Assembly: GCA_000751295.2 (NCBI GenBank)
Contig: CCMO02000001.1
Location: forward strand, 3,562,615 to 3,626,614
Direction: 5' to 3'
DNA: 64,000 nucleotides
Source: a bacterium YEK0313
GTDB taxonomy: Bacteria; Pseudomonadota; Alphaproteobacteria; Rhizobiales; Phreatobacteraceae
Part shown: positions 1-8,542 of the stretch, piece by piece
Layout: each line of letters opens with the position of its first letter
How positions within the stretch are numbered: the first letter of the stretch is position 1
Position numbers and translations under genes: made by a program
Notes under the pieces: model-generated
The model's database searches: none
Seen by the model: the letters and a program-made list of their open reading frames with translations, nothing else
Told to the model about the DNA's origin: nothing

Positions 1-73
1 TGCTCTCGCCCGTCGCACGGGATATGGCCCGCGCCAAACGGTGGGCTTCGGGATCCTTGATATTGAGGCTCAC
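1..73 (-). CDS. VapB-family antitoxin, N-terminal fragment (runs off window)
   Basis: Reading leftwards from a GTG at 73, the frame encodes VSLNIKDPEAHRLARAISRA and a few more residues to the window edge. This opening (SLNIKDPEAHRLAR) is what I know from the Rv0623-like VapB antitoxins, which bind and neutralise a PIN-domain VapC ribonuclease and repress their own operon. Only 24 codons are visible, so the DNA-binding and toxin-binding parts cannot be assessed, and the toxin gene would lie outside the window. Two direct repeats just upstream (85-112) fit autoregulation. Confidence 0.6.
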   Translation of the reverse strand, partial: MSLNIKDPEAHRLARAISRATGES

Positions 74-84
74 GAAGACCGCCT

Positions 85-112
85 TTCTACCAGAGTAACA
101 AACGTTCTACCA
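85..112. promoter_or_regulatory. Repeated TTCTACCA boxes, possible VapB operator
   Basis: TTCTACCA occurs at 85-92 and again at 105-112, exactly 20 bp (two helical turns) apart, directly in front of the antitoxin start at 73. A short inverted pair (AGAGT/ACTCT) overlaps them. Type II antitoxins commonly bind paired sites in their own promoter, so this is a candidate operator; binding is inferred only from position and spacing. Confidence 0.35.
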
Positions 113-214
113 CTCTACCCCTAACGCCGCGTGATGCCAAGGAGATCCGTGCTCGCGCTGGATTGGGGATCCCGGGAGGCGAGCCCTGCCCGCCTCCCGC
201 ATCGGCTCGCAACC

Positions 215-586
215 TCAGCGCACCTGCGCCTGCATCATCCGCCGGCCGGGCGGCGTCAGCTGGATGGCCCCGCGCGGGCGCTGCGGCAGGTCGACGCCGG
301 CTGTACCGGTCAGCCGGTTGTCGCCTGCGGGGGCCAGCGTCACCCGCACCGACTGGCCGTTGACGACAAGGATCGCAACGCCCTGGAAGCCGGAGGACGC
401 CACCGTCTTGTCGTCGTGGTCGCTGAGGTAGATGTCGAGCGTCCTGCCCTTGGCGACCACCTCGACATGGTAGGTATCGGCCATTTCATAGACCGTGCCG
501 CCGTTGCGGCCGGGATGCGGGTCGTGGGCGAAAGCCGGCGCGGCCATCAGCATCAGCGCCAAGACCGGGGTCAGAAAACGTTTCAT
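215..586 (-). CDS. Small exported protein of the metal-efflux operon
   Basis: A 123-residue protein with a clear Sec signal peptide (residues 1-20, ending APAFA) followed by a histidine-bearing start (HDPHPGRNGG). The rest is a compact beta-rich-looking domain with no motif I can name. It begins 48 bp after the RND pump stop with a strong AGGAG site, so it is the last gene of the efflux operon. The periplasmic location and N-terminal His/Asp residues suggest a metal-binding or accessory role for the pump, but this is inference from context. Confidence 0.75.
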   Translation of the reverse strand: MKRFLTPVLALMLMAAPAFAHDPHPGRNGGTVYEMADTYHVEVVAKGRTLDIYLSDHDDKTVASSGFQGVAILVVNGQSVRVTLAPAGDNRLTGTAGVDLPQRPRGAIQLTPPGRRMMQAQVR

Positions 587-633
587 GCAAGGAGCCTCCT
601 TCGGGCGTCTGACGGCATGAGGACTTGGGGATT

Positions 634-3600
634 TCAGAACGTCTCGGCCCGGGCGCCCTGCGGCACGGCGGTTTCGTCCGAGGACATGGCGAGCGCCTTC
701 AGCCGCTCCAGCGGCTTGCGCCCGAACATGAGGAACAGCACCGGCGTCACGATGGTGTCGAGCAGCGTCGCCGTGACCAGGCCGCCGAAAATCGTGACCG
801 CCACCGGGTGCAGGATCTCCTTGCCCGGCGCATGCGGGTCGAGCATCAGCGGCACCAGGGCGACGCCGGCCGAGAGCGCGGTCATCAGCACCGGCGTCAG
901 CCGCTCCAGGCTGCCGCGCACCACCAGATCCCGCCCGAAGGCCAGGCCTTCGTGCAGCGCCAGATTGACCGTGTGGCTGATCTTGAGGATGCCGTTGCGG
1001 GTGGCGATGCCGGTCAGCGTGATGAAGCCGACCATGGAGGCGACCGACAGCGGCTGGCCGGCGATCCACAGCGCCGCGACCGAGCCGATCAGCGCCAGCG
1101 GGATCGAGCCCATGATGATCAGCGCCAGCACGGTCGAGCGATAGCGCGAATAGAGGATCGCGAAGATCATGCCGAGCGAGAGCAGCGACAGCAGGCCGAT
1201 GGTCCGGCTCGCCTCCTCCTGGGCCTGGAACGTGCCTTCGAGGCTGGCGAAGAAACCCGGCGGCAGGCGCGTCGCGTCGATCTCCTTGCGGATGTCGGCG
1301 ATCAGCCTCGCCATGTCGGCAATGCCGTCGGAATTGGCCAGCACCACCACGCGGCGCTTGCCGTTCTCGCGCAGGATCTGGTTCGGCCCGTCGGTTTCGG
1401 TGACGCTGGCGACCTGGCGCACCGGCACCCAGCCGACCGGCGTCTCGATCAGCAGGTCACCGAGGCCCTGCGTCGTGCGCGACTGGTCGGCGAGGCGCAC
1501 CACCAGGTCGAACCGGCGGATGCCGTCGACGATGCGCGACACGACGCGGCCATTCGACAGCCGCTCGAGCTGTTCGGTCACCGCCGAGGGCTGGATGCCG
1601 TAGAGCGCCGCCCGCTGGTGGTCGACGACGATCTCGAGCTGGGGAATGCGCACCTGCTTCTCGACCTGCAGGTCGGCGAGCCCCGGAATGCGCGCGAGCT
1701 TCACGCGGAACTCCTCGGCGATCGTGCGCAGCGTGTCGAGGTCCTCGCCGAAGATCTTGAGCGCGATCTGCGCCCTCACCCCCGACAGCATGTGGTCGAG
1801 CCGGTGCGAGATCGGCTGGCCGACATTGGTGGTCACCGGCAGCACGGCGAGGCGCTGGCGGATGTCGGCGACGATCTCCGGCTTCGGCCGGCCGCCGGGC
1901 TTCAGCGCCACTTCGAGGTCGGAGACGTGCACGCCCTCGGCATGCTCGTCGAGCTCGGCGCGGCCGGTGCGCCGGCCGACCGTGCGCACCTCCGGCACGT
2001 CGAGCAGCAACCGCTCGGCCACCAGTCCCACGCGGCTGCTTTCGGCGAGCGAAATGCCCGGATTGAACTGCATGGTGATGGTGAAGGTGCCTTCGTTGAA
2101 CGGCGGCAGGAAGGCGCGCGGCAGCTGGATGGCGGCGAAGCCTGCCACGGTGACCGCCAGCACGACGGACGCGATGAGACGGCGCGGCCGGTCGAAAAAC
2201 CACAGGAGGACCCGCCGGTTGACCCCTTTGAGGAACCGGATCAGGCCGCTCTCCTTGTGGTCGAGGCGCTTCAGGCCCGGCAGCAGCCAGTAGGCCAGCA
2301 CCGGCGTGAGCGTGATCGAGACGACGAGGCTCGCCAGGATCGACACGATGTAGGCGACGCCGAGCGGCGCGAACAGCCGCCCCTCGATGCCGGACAGCGC
2401 GAACAGCGGCACGAAGACGAGCACGATGATGGCGGTGGCGTAGACGATGCCCGAGCGCACCTCGTTCGAGGCCGCGACCACCACCTGGAACACCGACCGG
2501 GGATTGCCCTGTTCGCGATTTTCCCGCAGGCGCCGGAAGATGTTCTCGACGTCGACGACGGCATCGTCGACCAGCTCGCCGATGGCGATCGCCAGCCCGC
2601 CGAGCGTCATCGTGTTGATCGACAGTCCGGCGAAATGGAAGATGATGGCCGTCGCCAGCAGCGATACCGGGATCGCGGTGAGCGAGATGAAGGTCGTCCT
2701 GACATTGAGCAGGAAGGCGAACAGGACGATGGCCACGACGATGATCGCCTCGCCCAGCACCTTCTTCAGGTTGGCGATCGAGGTCTCGACGAAATCGGCC
2801 TGGCGGAACATGATCTGGTCCGCCTTGACGTCGCGCGGCAGGTTGGCGCCGATGTCCTTCAGCGCCGCCTCGATCTCCCGGGTCAGCCGGATCGTGTCGA
2901 CGCCGGGCTGCTTCTCGATCGACAGCGCCACCGCCGGCCGGCCCATGAAGCCGACATCGCCACGCCGCTGGCGTGCCCCGAACGACACGTCCGCGATCTG
3001 GTGCAGGTAGACCGGCCGGCTCCCGACGGTCGCGACCACCACCTGGCGCAGGTCGTCGAGGCTGGTGGTGCGGCCGATGTTGCGGATCAGGAACTCGCGG
3101 GCATGCTGGTCGGTGAAGCCGCCGCCGCTGTTGACGCCGAACTGGGCGAGCGCGGTTTCGAGCTGGGCCTGCGTGACGCCGAGCGCGCGCATGGCGGACG
3201 GGTTCGGCGCGACGCGATACTGGCGCACCTCGCCGCCCATCGGGATCACCTGGGCGACGCCGGGGATGGTCAGGAGGCGCGGCCGCATCACCCAGTCGGC
3301 GATCTCGCGCAGCTCCATCGGGCCGGTGGTCTCGGCGGTCAGGCCGACCAGCAGCACCTGGCCCATGATCGAGTTGATCGGACCCATCTGCGGCCGCACG
3401 GCCGGCGGCAGCTGGTCGCGCACCAGCGCCAGGCGTTCGTTGACGAGCTGGCGGTTGCGGTAGATGTCGGTGTTCCAGTCGAATTCGACATAGATGATCG
3501 ACAGGCCGACGCCGGAGACCGACCGCACGCGCGAGACGCCCGGCAGGCCGTTCATCTGGGTTTCGATCGGGAAGGAGACGAGCTGCTCGACCTCGGGCGG

Positions 3601-3771
3601 GGCGAGCCCCTCCGCCTCGGTCATGATGGTGACCGTCGGCCGGTTGAGGTCGGGCAGCACGTCGACCGGCAGGCGTGCGGCCGTCAGCCCGCCGAACAGG
3701 ATGACGACGGCGGCGAAGACCAGCACGAACAGCCGGTTCTTCAGCGACTGGGTGACGAGGAAGGTGAACAT
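634..3771 (-). CDS. Heavy-metal RND efflux pump, CusA/CzcA family
   Basis: A 1045-residue inner-membrane proton/metal antiporter of the HME-RND class, the usual length for the family. It has an N-terminal membrane segment, two large periplasmic loops and two blocks of membrane helices. The fourth helix carries IGELVDDAVVDVENIFRRL (about residues 398-416), whose acidic residues correspond to the proton-relay motif of metal-exporting RND pumps. The motif is closer to the divalent-cation (CzcA-like) than the Cu/Ag (CusA-like) version, but I would not name the metal. It starts 6 bp after the adaptor stop and is co-transcribed with it. No outer-membrane channel gene is present here. Confidence 0.93.
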   Translation of the reverse strand: MFTFLVTQSLKNRLFVLVFAAVVILFGGLTAARLPVDVLPDLNRPTVTIMTEAEGLAPPEVEQLVSFPIETQMNGLPGVSRVRSVSGVGLSIIYVEFDWNTDIYRNRQLVNERLALVRDQLPPAVRPQMGPINSIMGQVLLVGLTAETTGPMELREIADWVMRPRLLTIPGVAQVIPMGGEVRQYRVAPNPSAMRALGVTQAQLETALAQFGVNSGGGFTDQHAREFLIRNIGRTTSLDDLRQVVVATVGSRPVYLHQIADVSFGARQRRGDVGFMGRPAVALSIEKQPGVDTIRLTREIEAALKDIGANLPRDVKADQIMFRQADFVETSIANLKKVLGEAIIVVAIVLFAFLLNVRTTFISLTAIPVSLLATAIIFHFAGLSINTMTLGGLAIAIGELVDDAVVDVENIFRRLRENREQGNPRSVFQVVVAASNEVRSGIVYATAIIVLVFVPLFALSGIEGRLFAPLGVAYIVSILASLVVSITLTPVLAYWLLPGLKRLDHKESGLIRFLKGVNRRVLLWFFDRPRRLIASVVLAVTVAGFAAIQLPRAFLPPFNEGTFTITMQFNPGISLAESSRVGLVAERLLLDVPEVRTVGRRTGRAELDEHAEGVHVSDLEVALKPGGRPKPEIVADIRQRLAVLPVTTNVGQPISHRLDHMLSGVRAQIALKIFGEDLDTLRTIAEEFRVKLARIPGLADLQVEKQVRIPQLEIVVDHQRAALYGIQPSAVTEQLERLSNGRVVSRIVDGIRRFDLVVRLADQSRTTQGLGDLLIETPVGWVPVRQVASVTETDGPNQILRENGKRRVVVLANSDGIADMARLIADIRKEIDATRLPPGFFASLEGTFQAQEEASRTIGLLSLLSLGMIFAILYSRYRSTVLALIIMGSIPLALIGSVAALWIAGQPLSVASMVGFITLTGIATRNGILKISHTVNLALHEGLAFGRDLVVRGSLERLTPVLMTALSAGVALVPLMLDPHAPGKEILHPVAVTIFGGLVTATLLDTIVTPVLFLMFGRKPLERLKALAMSSDETAVPQGARAETF

Positions 3772-3777
3772 GCCGGC

Positions 3778-5472
3778 TTACCGGATCTGGTTCAGCAGCT
3801 CGGCGCCGCGGGTCACCACCCGCGTCTCCGGCTGCAGGCCGGCCACCACCATGACACGCTCGCCGTCCAGCGGCTCGATGCGGATCTCGCGCGGCTCGAA
3901 GCGTTCCCCCGTCGTCTTCACATAGACGAGGTTCTGCCCGTTCTGGCCGCGAATGACCGCGGCGCGCGGCACGGCGAGGCCTGAGCGCTCGGCGCCGCTC
4001 GAGGCGGTCACCGTGACGAGCTGGCCGAGCCTCAGGCCCTGCGTGTCGCCCTCGATCAGGAAATGCACGGGAATGGCCTGGTTGCGGTCGGCGAAGCCGG
4101 CGCCGCGATAGGCGAGCTGCTCGCTGCGTCCTTCGGCGGTGCGCATGGCGGCGCCGCGCTCGCCGACGGAAATGTCGAAGGACAGCGCCTCGACCCAAAG
4201 CTTGGCCGGATCGACGATCAGGAACACCACCGTCGCCGGATCGGCGATCTGGCCGGCCATGGCATTGGCCGCGGCGATGACGCCGCCGACCGGCGCGATC
4301 AGCGCCTCCGGCTCGCGCTTGAACCGATCGAGCCGGGCGCGCCGCTCCTTCAGGCCCTGAATCTCCAGGCGCAGCTCGTCCGCCTGGACGCGCGGCGCCG
4401 CCGGTCCCATCTGGATCGCCCTGGTCAGCCGGGCCTCGGCGAGCGTGATCTGCTGGTCGAGCTCGGCGGCGCGCTGGCGCTGGTCGGAGGCTTCGGCCGC
4501 GGTCAGGGGCGGCGTCACGAAGCCGAGCACGTCGCCGGCCTCGACGCGCGTGCCGAGGCGCGGGAAGCCGCCCGGCGGAGGCGACAGGCGCCCGGCAACG
4601 GCCGCCTGGACGTTGCCCGAAGCGTTCGGATCCGGGATCACCCGACCGGGCAGCTCGATGGACCGGCCATGGGTCGAGGTCTCCGCATAATGGGTGCGGA
4701 TGCCGAGGATGCGCTGGCTCGTCTTCGGCACGAACACCGCGCCGTCCGGCAGGCGCACGGCGACGTCCCGCTCGGGCGCGGCCGCCGCGGGCTGGCCGTG
4801 GTCATGACCATGATCGTGGCCCTCGTGCGCCCGGGCCCCCTCACCCGTCGCGGCGAGTCCGAGGCCGAGACCGAGCAGCAGGACGGCAGCCCCGGTCCGC
4901 CGGCGGCGGAACATGACGGCGACGAGGATGCCGGCGGCAAAGCTCACGCCGGCGATCACGTAGAGCGGGGCGTCATGACTGCCGATGCGCGCCCTGAGCC
5001 CCTCCGCGAAGGCCGAGGAGACGAGCCAGGAGCCCTGGGCCGCCGGCGCTTCCGCCGCGCCTTCCGGGATGACCAGGGTCGCGGTCATGATCTCGGTCTC
5101 GCCGCGCGCCGTCACGGTGAACAGCAATTCGTGCGAGCCGGCCTGCCGCGCCCAGGGCGCCGGCACCGACCAGGTGTCCGCCGCGGCGCCGGTCTTGGTG
5201 GCGACGACCGATCCGCCGGGACCGTCCAGCGCGATCTCCGCATCGGCGATCGGCTCGTTGGTCCGAAAATCGTCGAGCGTGATCTCCAGCGTCTCGCCGC
5301 GCCGGACCACGACCAGCTCAAAGCCCGCCGACACCGCGTCGGCGCGCGGCGCGAGCGCCGAGGGTGGCGGCGGGGCGGCTTCGTCATGGCCCGGATGGGC
5401 CATGGCGGGCGCCGCCATCAGGGTGAGCAACAGGAGCAGTCCGGTGATCGGCAGGCGCATCAAGGACATCAT
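3778..5472 (-). CDS. RND periplasmic adaptor with extra N-terminal His-rich and immunoglobulin-like part
   Basis: A 564-residue membrane-fusion protein. The C-terminal two thirds (from about residue 225) is a standard CusB/HlyD adaptor: barrel-sandwich hybrid, a coiled-coil hairpin rich in Gln/Arg/Glu, and beta-barrel domains. It is unusually long because the first 225 residues add a signal peptide, AHPGHDE, a beta-rich domain of about 100 residues (similar in style to FixH/YtkA-type periplasmic domains), a transmembrane segment, a second hydrophobic stretch and the metal-binding-looking EGHDHGHDHG. It joins the RND pump to the periplasm. The start is uncertain: two adjacent ATG codons (5472, 5469), no clear ribosome site. 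It follows the kinase stop by 46 bp. Confidence 0.88.
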   Translation of the reverse strand: MMSLMRLPITGLLLLLTLMAAPAMAHPGHDEAAPPPPSALAPRADAVSAGFELVVVRRGETLEITLDDFRTNEPIADAEIALDGPGGSVVATKTGAAADTWSVPAPWARQAGSHELLFTVTARGETEIMTATLVIPEGAAEAPAAQGSWLVSSAFAEGLRARIGSHDAPLYVIAGVSFAAGILVAVMFRRRRTGAAVLLLGLGLGLAATGEGARAHEGHDHGHDHGQPAAAAPERDVAVRLPDGAVFVPKTSQRILGIRTHYAETSTHGRSIELPGRVIPDPNASGNVQAAVAGRLSPPPGGFPRLGTRVEAGDVLGFVTPPLTAAEASDQRQRAAELDQQITLAEARLTRAIQMGPAAPRVQADELRLEIQGLKERRARLDRFKREPEALIAPVGGVIAAANAMAGQIADPATVVFLIVDPAKLWVEALSFDISVGERGAAMRTAEGRSEQLAYRGAGFADRNQAIPVHFLIEGDTQGLRLGQLVTVTASSGAERSGLAVPRAAVIRGQNGQNLVYVKTTGERFEPREIRIEPLDGERVMVVAGLQPETRVVTRGAELLNQIR

Positions 5473-5518
5473 GAAACCGGTTGAAGGGTCATCGTGCGCC
5501 CGATCTGCGTGGCTCCTG

Positions 5519-6877
5519 TTACACCCCGACTGCTTGATTGTTACCGATTGTTGCAGCGGGCAACGGCAAGGTGACGGTCACGCGCAGCCCGCCGCCGCCG
5601 CGGTTCGCCATGGTCGCGTCGCCGCCATGGCCGCGCAGGATCGTGCGCGCGACGGTCAATCCAAGACCAACCCCGCCGGTTTCGACGTTGCGCGAGGCTT
5701 CGAGCCGCACGAAGGGCCGGAACACATCCTCGACGGCATCGGCCGGAATACCCGGCCCGTCGTCGTCGATCGTCACCAGGGCCGTCGTACCGACGACCGC
5801 CAGCGTCACTCTGGCGCAGCCGCCATATTTGACCGCGTTGTCGACCAGATTGGACAAGGCGCGCTTCAGCGCCAGGCGACGGCCGCGAATCACGACGGCA
5901 CGCGGGCCGTCATAGCTGACCTCGGCGCCCTGGTCGGCGAGGTCGTCGACGATCGTCTCGACGAGGCTCGCCAGATCGATCGATCGCACCTCCTCGTCGG
6001 ATCTGTCGCCCTTGAGGAAGGCGAGCGTGCCCTCAAGCATGCGCTCCATCTCGGTGAGATCTGCGGCGATCAGCCGGCGGCGGCTGGCCGGAAGGTCCTC
6101 GATGCGGAAGCGCAGGCGCGTGATCGGCGTCTTCAGGTCATGCGACACGGCTGCGAGCGTCTGGGTTCGGTCGTCCACGAGCTTGCGGATGCGGTCCTGC
6201 ATCTCGTTGAAGGCATGGGCGAGCTCGCGCACCTCGCGCGGCCCGGTTTCGGCGATCGGTTTCGGCTCGGCGGTTGCATAGAGCGTGCGCGCCGCGGCGG
6301 TGAAGGCGGCGAGCGGCCGCGTGAACCAGCGCACCAGGAAAATGCCGACGATGACGATGCCGACCGCCATCAAGGTGGTCGACAGCACCGTGCCGTGGCC
6401 GGAATCGAAGTGATTGTGCGGACGCACCTGCACCAGGTTGACGTTCACCCAGGTTGCGTCGGGCAGCCGGATCGACACCAGCGCGACATGCGGATCGCTC
6501 TCGGCCGCGGTATGGGCGCCGGTCACGACCCCGTCCGTCCCGATGTCCGGTGCCGTCTCCAGCACGCGCGCGCGGAGGCCCGTGAGGAACGGCGACGAGG
6601 TCGCGATCGGGATCGCCTGGCGCTCGGTGTTCCAGTGGGCATTCAGGGGCCCGCCCGACAGGGCGTGGGCGGTGGCGTCGCGCTCGGCCGGAGCGGCACG
6701 CGCCACCGCCCGGGCGACGGTCACCAGCCGGTCGGCGACCAGCGCCTCGTTGGTCAGCGAGACCTCCTGCTCGATCGACGACTGGTAGGCCCAGAGGCTC
6801 GCCAGATGCAGGACGCCCATCGCCACCAGCAGCACCACGATGGTGCGGCCGGCAATGGTGTCGACGAGCCATTTCAT
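5519..6877 (-). CDS. Two-component sensor histidine kinase
   Basis: A 452-residue membrane kinase. Membrane segments lie at about 10-30 and 165-185, enclosing a 130-residue periplasmic sensor loop, followed by a HAMP linker. The H-box is AAVSHDLKTPITRLRF with phosphorylatable His246; the ATPase has an N-box (LVDNAVKYG), G1 (DDDGPGIP) and G2 (GVGLGL). The start overlaps the response-regulator stop by 4 bp (ATGA), so the two are translationally coupled. Its position upstream of the RND genes suggests it senses periplasmic metal and controls the pump; the signal is not evident from sequence. Confidence 0.93.
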   Translation of the reverse strand: MKWLVDTIAGRTIVVLLVAMGVLHLASLWAYQSSIEQEVSLTNEALVADRLVTVARAVARAAPAERDATAHALSGGPLNAHWNTERQAIPIATSSPFLTGLRARVLETAPDIGTDGVVTGAHTAAESDPHVALVSIRLPDATWVNVNLVQVRPHNHFDSGHGTVLSTTLMAVGIVIVGIFLVRWFTRPLAAFTAAARTLYATAEPKPIAETGPREVRELAHAFNEMQDRIRKLVDDRTQTLAAVSHDLKTPITRLRFRIEDLPASRRRLIAADLTEMERMLEGTLAFLKGDRSDEEVRSIDLASLVETIVDDLADQGAEVSYDGPRAVVIRGRRLALKRALSNLVDNAVKYGGCARVTLAVVGTTALVTIDDDGPGIPADAVEDVFRPFVRLEASRNVETGGVGLGLTVARTILRGHGGDATMANRGGGGLRVTVTLPLPAATIGNNQAVGV

Positions 6878-7629
6878 GCCCGTTCGACCTTGGGCACGAA
6901 CATGTAGCCGGCTCCGCGGATGGTCTTGATCATTGGCGGAGAGCTCTCGGTCGGCTCGATCTTGCGCCTCAGACGGCTGATCTGGACGTCGATCGAGCGA
7001 TCGAAGCCGGTCGCGACGCGGTTGCGCGCAAGATCGAGGAGCTGGTCCCGCGACAGCACGCGCTGCGGGCCTTCGATGAAGGCGAGCAGCAGGTCGTATT
7101 CGCCGGTCGACAGATCGACCACCACGCCGCCGGGATCGGTCAGCTCGCGCCGCGCCGGATCGAGCGCCCAGCCCTCGAAGCGGAACAGCCGCGCCGGCGC
7201 GCCGCTCGCCGCGGCGCCGACATTGACGCGGCGCAGCACCGCCTTGATCCGGGCCAGCAGCTCGCGCGGGCTGAACGGCTTGGCGATATAGTCGTCGGCG
7301 CCGATCTCGAGCCCGACGATCCGGTCCGTCTCGTCGCCCTTGGCGGTGAGCATGACGATCGGCAGCGACGATGTGCGCCTGATCTCGCGGGCAAGATCGA
7401 GACCGCTCGTGCCCGGCAGCATGACGTCGAGCACGACAAGGTTGATCGCGGCGCTGTCGAGCACCTCGCGCATTTCCCGGCCGTCGCGCGCGGCCGAGAC
7501 CCGAAAGCCATTGTCGCGCAGGAACTTGGAGACGAGCGACCGGATCGCGCCGTCGTCGTCGACGACGAGGACATGCGGTTCCGGATCGATCGCCGCATGC
7601 GCCGGAAAGGGCTTGTCATCGTCCTGCAT
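6874..7629 (-). CDS. OmpR-family response regulator
   Basis: A 251-residue regulator: receiver domain (acidic DDD at 24-26, phospho-acceptor Asp68 in VVLDVMLPG, Lys116 in DYIAKPF) and a winged-helix DNA-binding domain ending in RRKIEPTESSPPMIKTIRGAGYMF. I prefer the ATG at 7629 because GAGGG lies 6 bases ahead; an upstream ATG at 7644 lacks a ribosome site. First gene of the metal-efflux operon, overlapping the kinase by 4 bp. It probably activates the downstream RND genes. Confidence 0.92.
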   Translation of the reverse strand: MQDDDKPFPAHAAIDPEPHVLVVDDDGAIRSLVSKFLRDNGFRVSAARDGREMREVLDSAAINLVVLDVMLPGTSGLDLAREIRRTSSLPIVMLTAKGDETDRIVGLEIGADDYIAKPFSPRELLARIKAVLRRVNVGAAASGAPARLFRFEGWALDPARRELTDPGGVVVDLSTGEYDLLLAFIEGPQRVLSRDQLLDLARNRVATGFDRSIDVQISRLRRKIEPTESSPPMIKTIRGAGYMFVPKVERA

Positions 7630-7806
7630 CAATTCCCTCGTCAATGCTCGCCCGGTCGCGATCGTCGCCCGGCCGAGACGCCGCGGCGGATCGGTTCTCT
7701 CGGCGAGGGGACGCCCGCCCCGATGTTAGCCGCTTCGAATTGCGATTGAACAGCGCCCGCCATCCGCCTACCACTGCCTGAAGTCCCAGCGCCGTCACGA
7801 GCCGTC

Positions 7807-8523
7807 ATGAATGCCCTGACCGCCTTCAATCTCGCCGAATTCGCCAATACGCTGGTCAGCCTGACGACCGCCTTCGTGCTCGGCACCGCGATCGGCGCCG
7901 AGCGGCAGTACCGCCAGCGCACCGCCGGCCTCAGGACCGCCGTGCTGGTGGCGGTCGGCGCGGCCGCCTTCGTCGATCTCGGCATGCGGCTGGAGGGCAC
8001 CCGCGGCGCCATCCAGGTCACCGCCTATGTCGTCTCCGGCATCGGCTTCCTGGGCGCCGGCGTGATCATGAAGGAAGGCATGAACGTGCGCGGCCTCAAC
8101 ACGGCCGCGACGCTCTGGTGCTCGGCCGCAGTCGGCGCCTTCGCCGGCGCCGACCTGCCGGCGGAGGCGGTGCTGCTCGCCATCATCGTGCTCGCCGGCA
8201 ATACGCTGCTGCGGCCGCTGGTGAACGCCATCAACCGCTGGCCGATCGACGAAACCCAGACCGAGGCGAACTACGAGGTGCGCGTGACCGTGCCGGCCGA
8301 GCGGCTGGATCAGGCGCGCGAGCTCGTCACCGAACTCCTTGAAAAGGCGCATTATCCACCGCGCGAAATCGACACGGTGACCCGCGCCGACGATCGCGTG
8401 GAGGTGGTGGCGGGGCTGTCCTCGACGGCCGTGGAGCCGGCCGAGCTCGACGCGGTGGCGGCTCAGCTCGAAGCCCAGCCCTTCGTCATGCACGCGACCT
8501 GGACGATCCGCACCTCGGACTGA
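7807..8523 (+). CDS. MgtC/SapB-family membrane protein
   Basis: A 238-residue inner-membrane protein. Four or five hydrophobic segments occupy residues 1-145 and contain the family signatures GTAIGAERQYRQRTAGLRT and GIGFLGAGVIMKEG; the C-terminal 90 residues form a soluble ACT-like domain. MgtC proteins are linked to survival in low magnesium and acid and can inhibit the F-type ATPase, but most homologues are uncharacterised. Transcribed divergently from the response regulator with 177 bp between the starts. The ribosome site is weak. It converges on the TerC-like gene, whose stop lies 20 bp away. Confidence 0.88.
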   Translation: MNALTAFNLAEFANTLVSLTTAFVLGTAIGAERQYRQRTAGLRTAVLVAVGAAAFVDLGMRLEGTRGAIQVTAYVVSGIGFLGAGVIMKEGMNVRGLNTAATLWCSAAVGAFAGADLPAEAVLLAIIVLAGNTLLRPLVNAINRWPIDETQTEANYEVRVTVPAERLDQARELVTELLEKAHYPPREIDTVTRADDRVEVVAGLSSTAVEPAELDAVAAQLEAQPFVMHATWTIRTSD

Positions 8524-8542
8524 GCCGGGCCGCGCGCCGCGG

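Noticed and set aside
625..3984. Very long plus-strand frame (1119 codons) opposite the RND pump
   Set aside because: Its translation is Arg/His/Asp/Gln-rich low-information sequence with no family likeness; it mirrors the minus-strand RND gene, which has all expected motifs.
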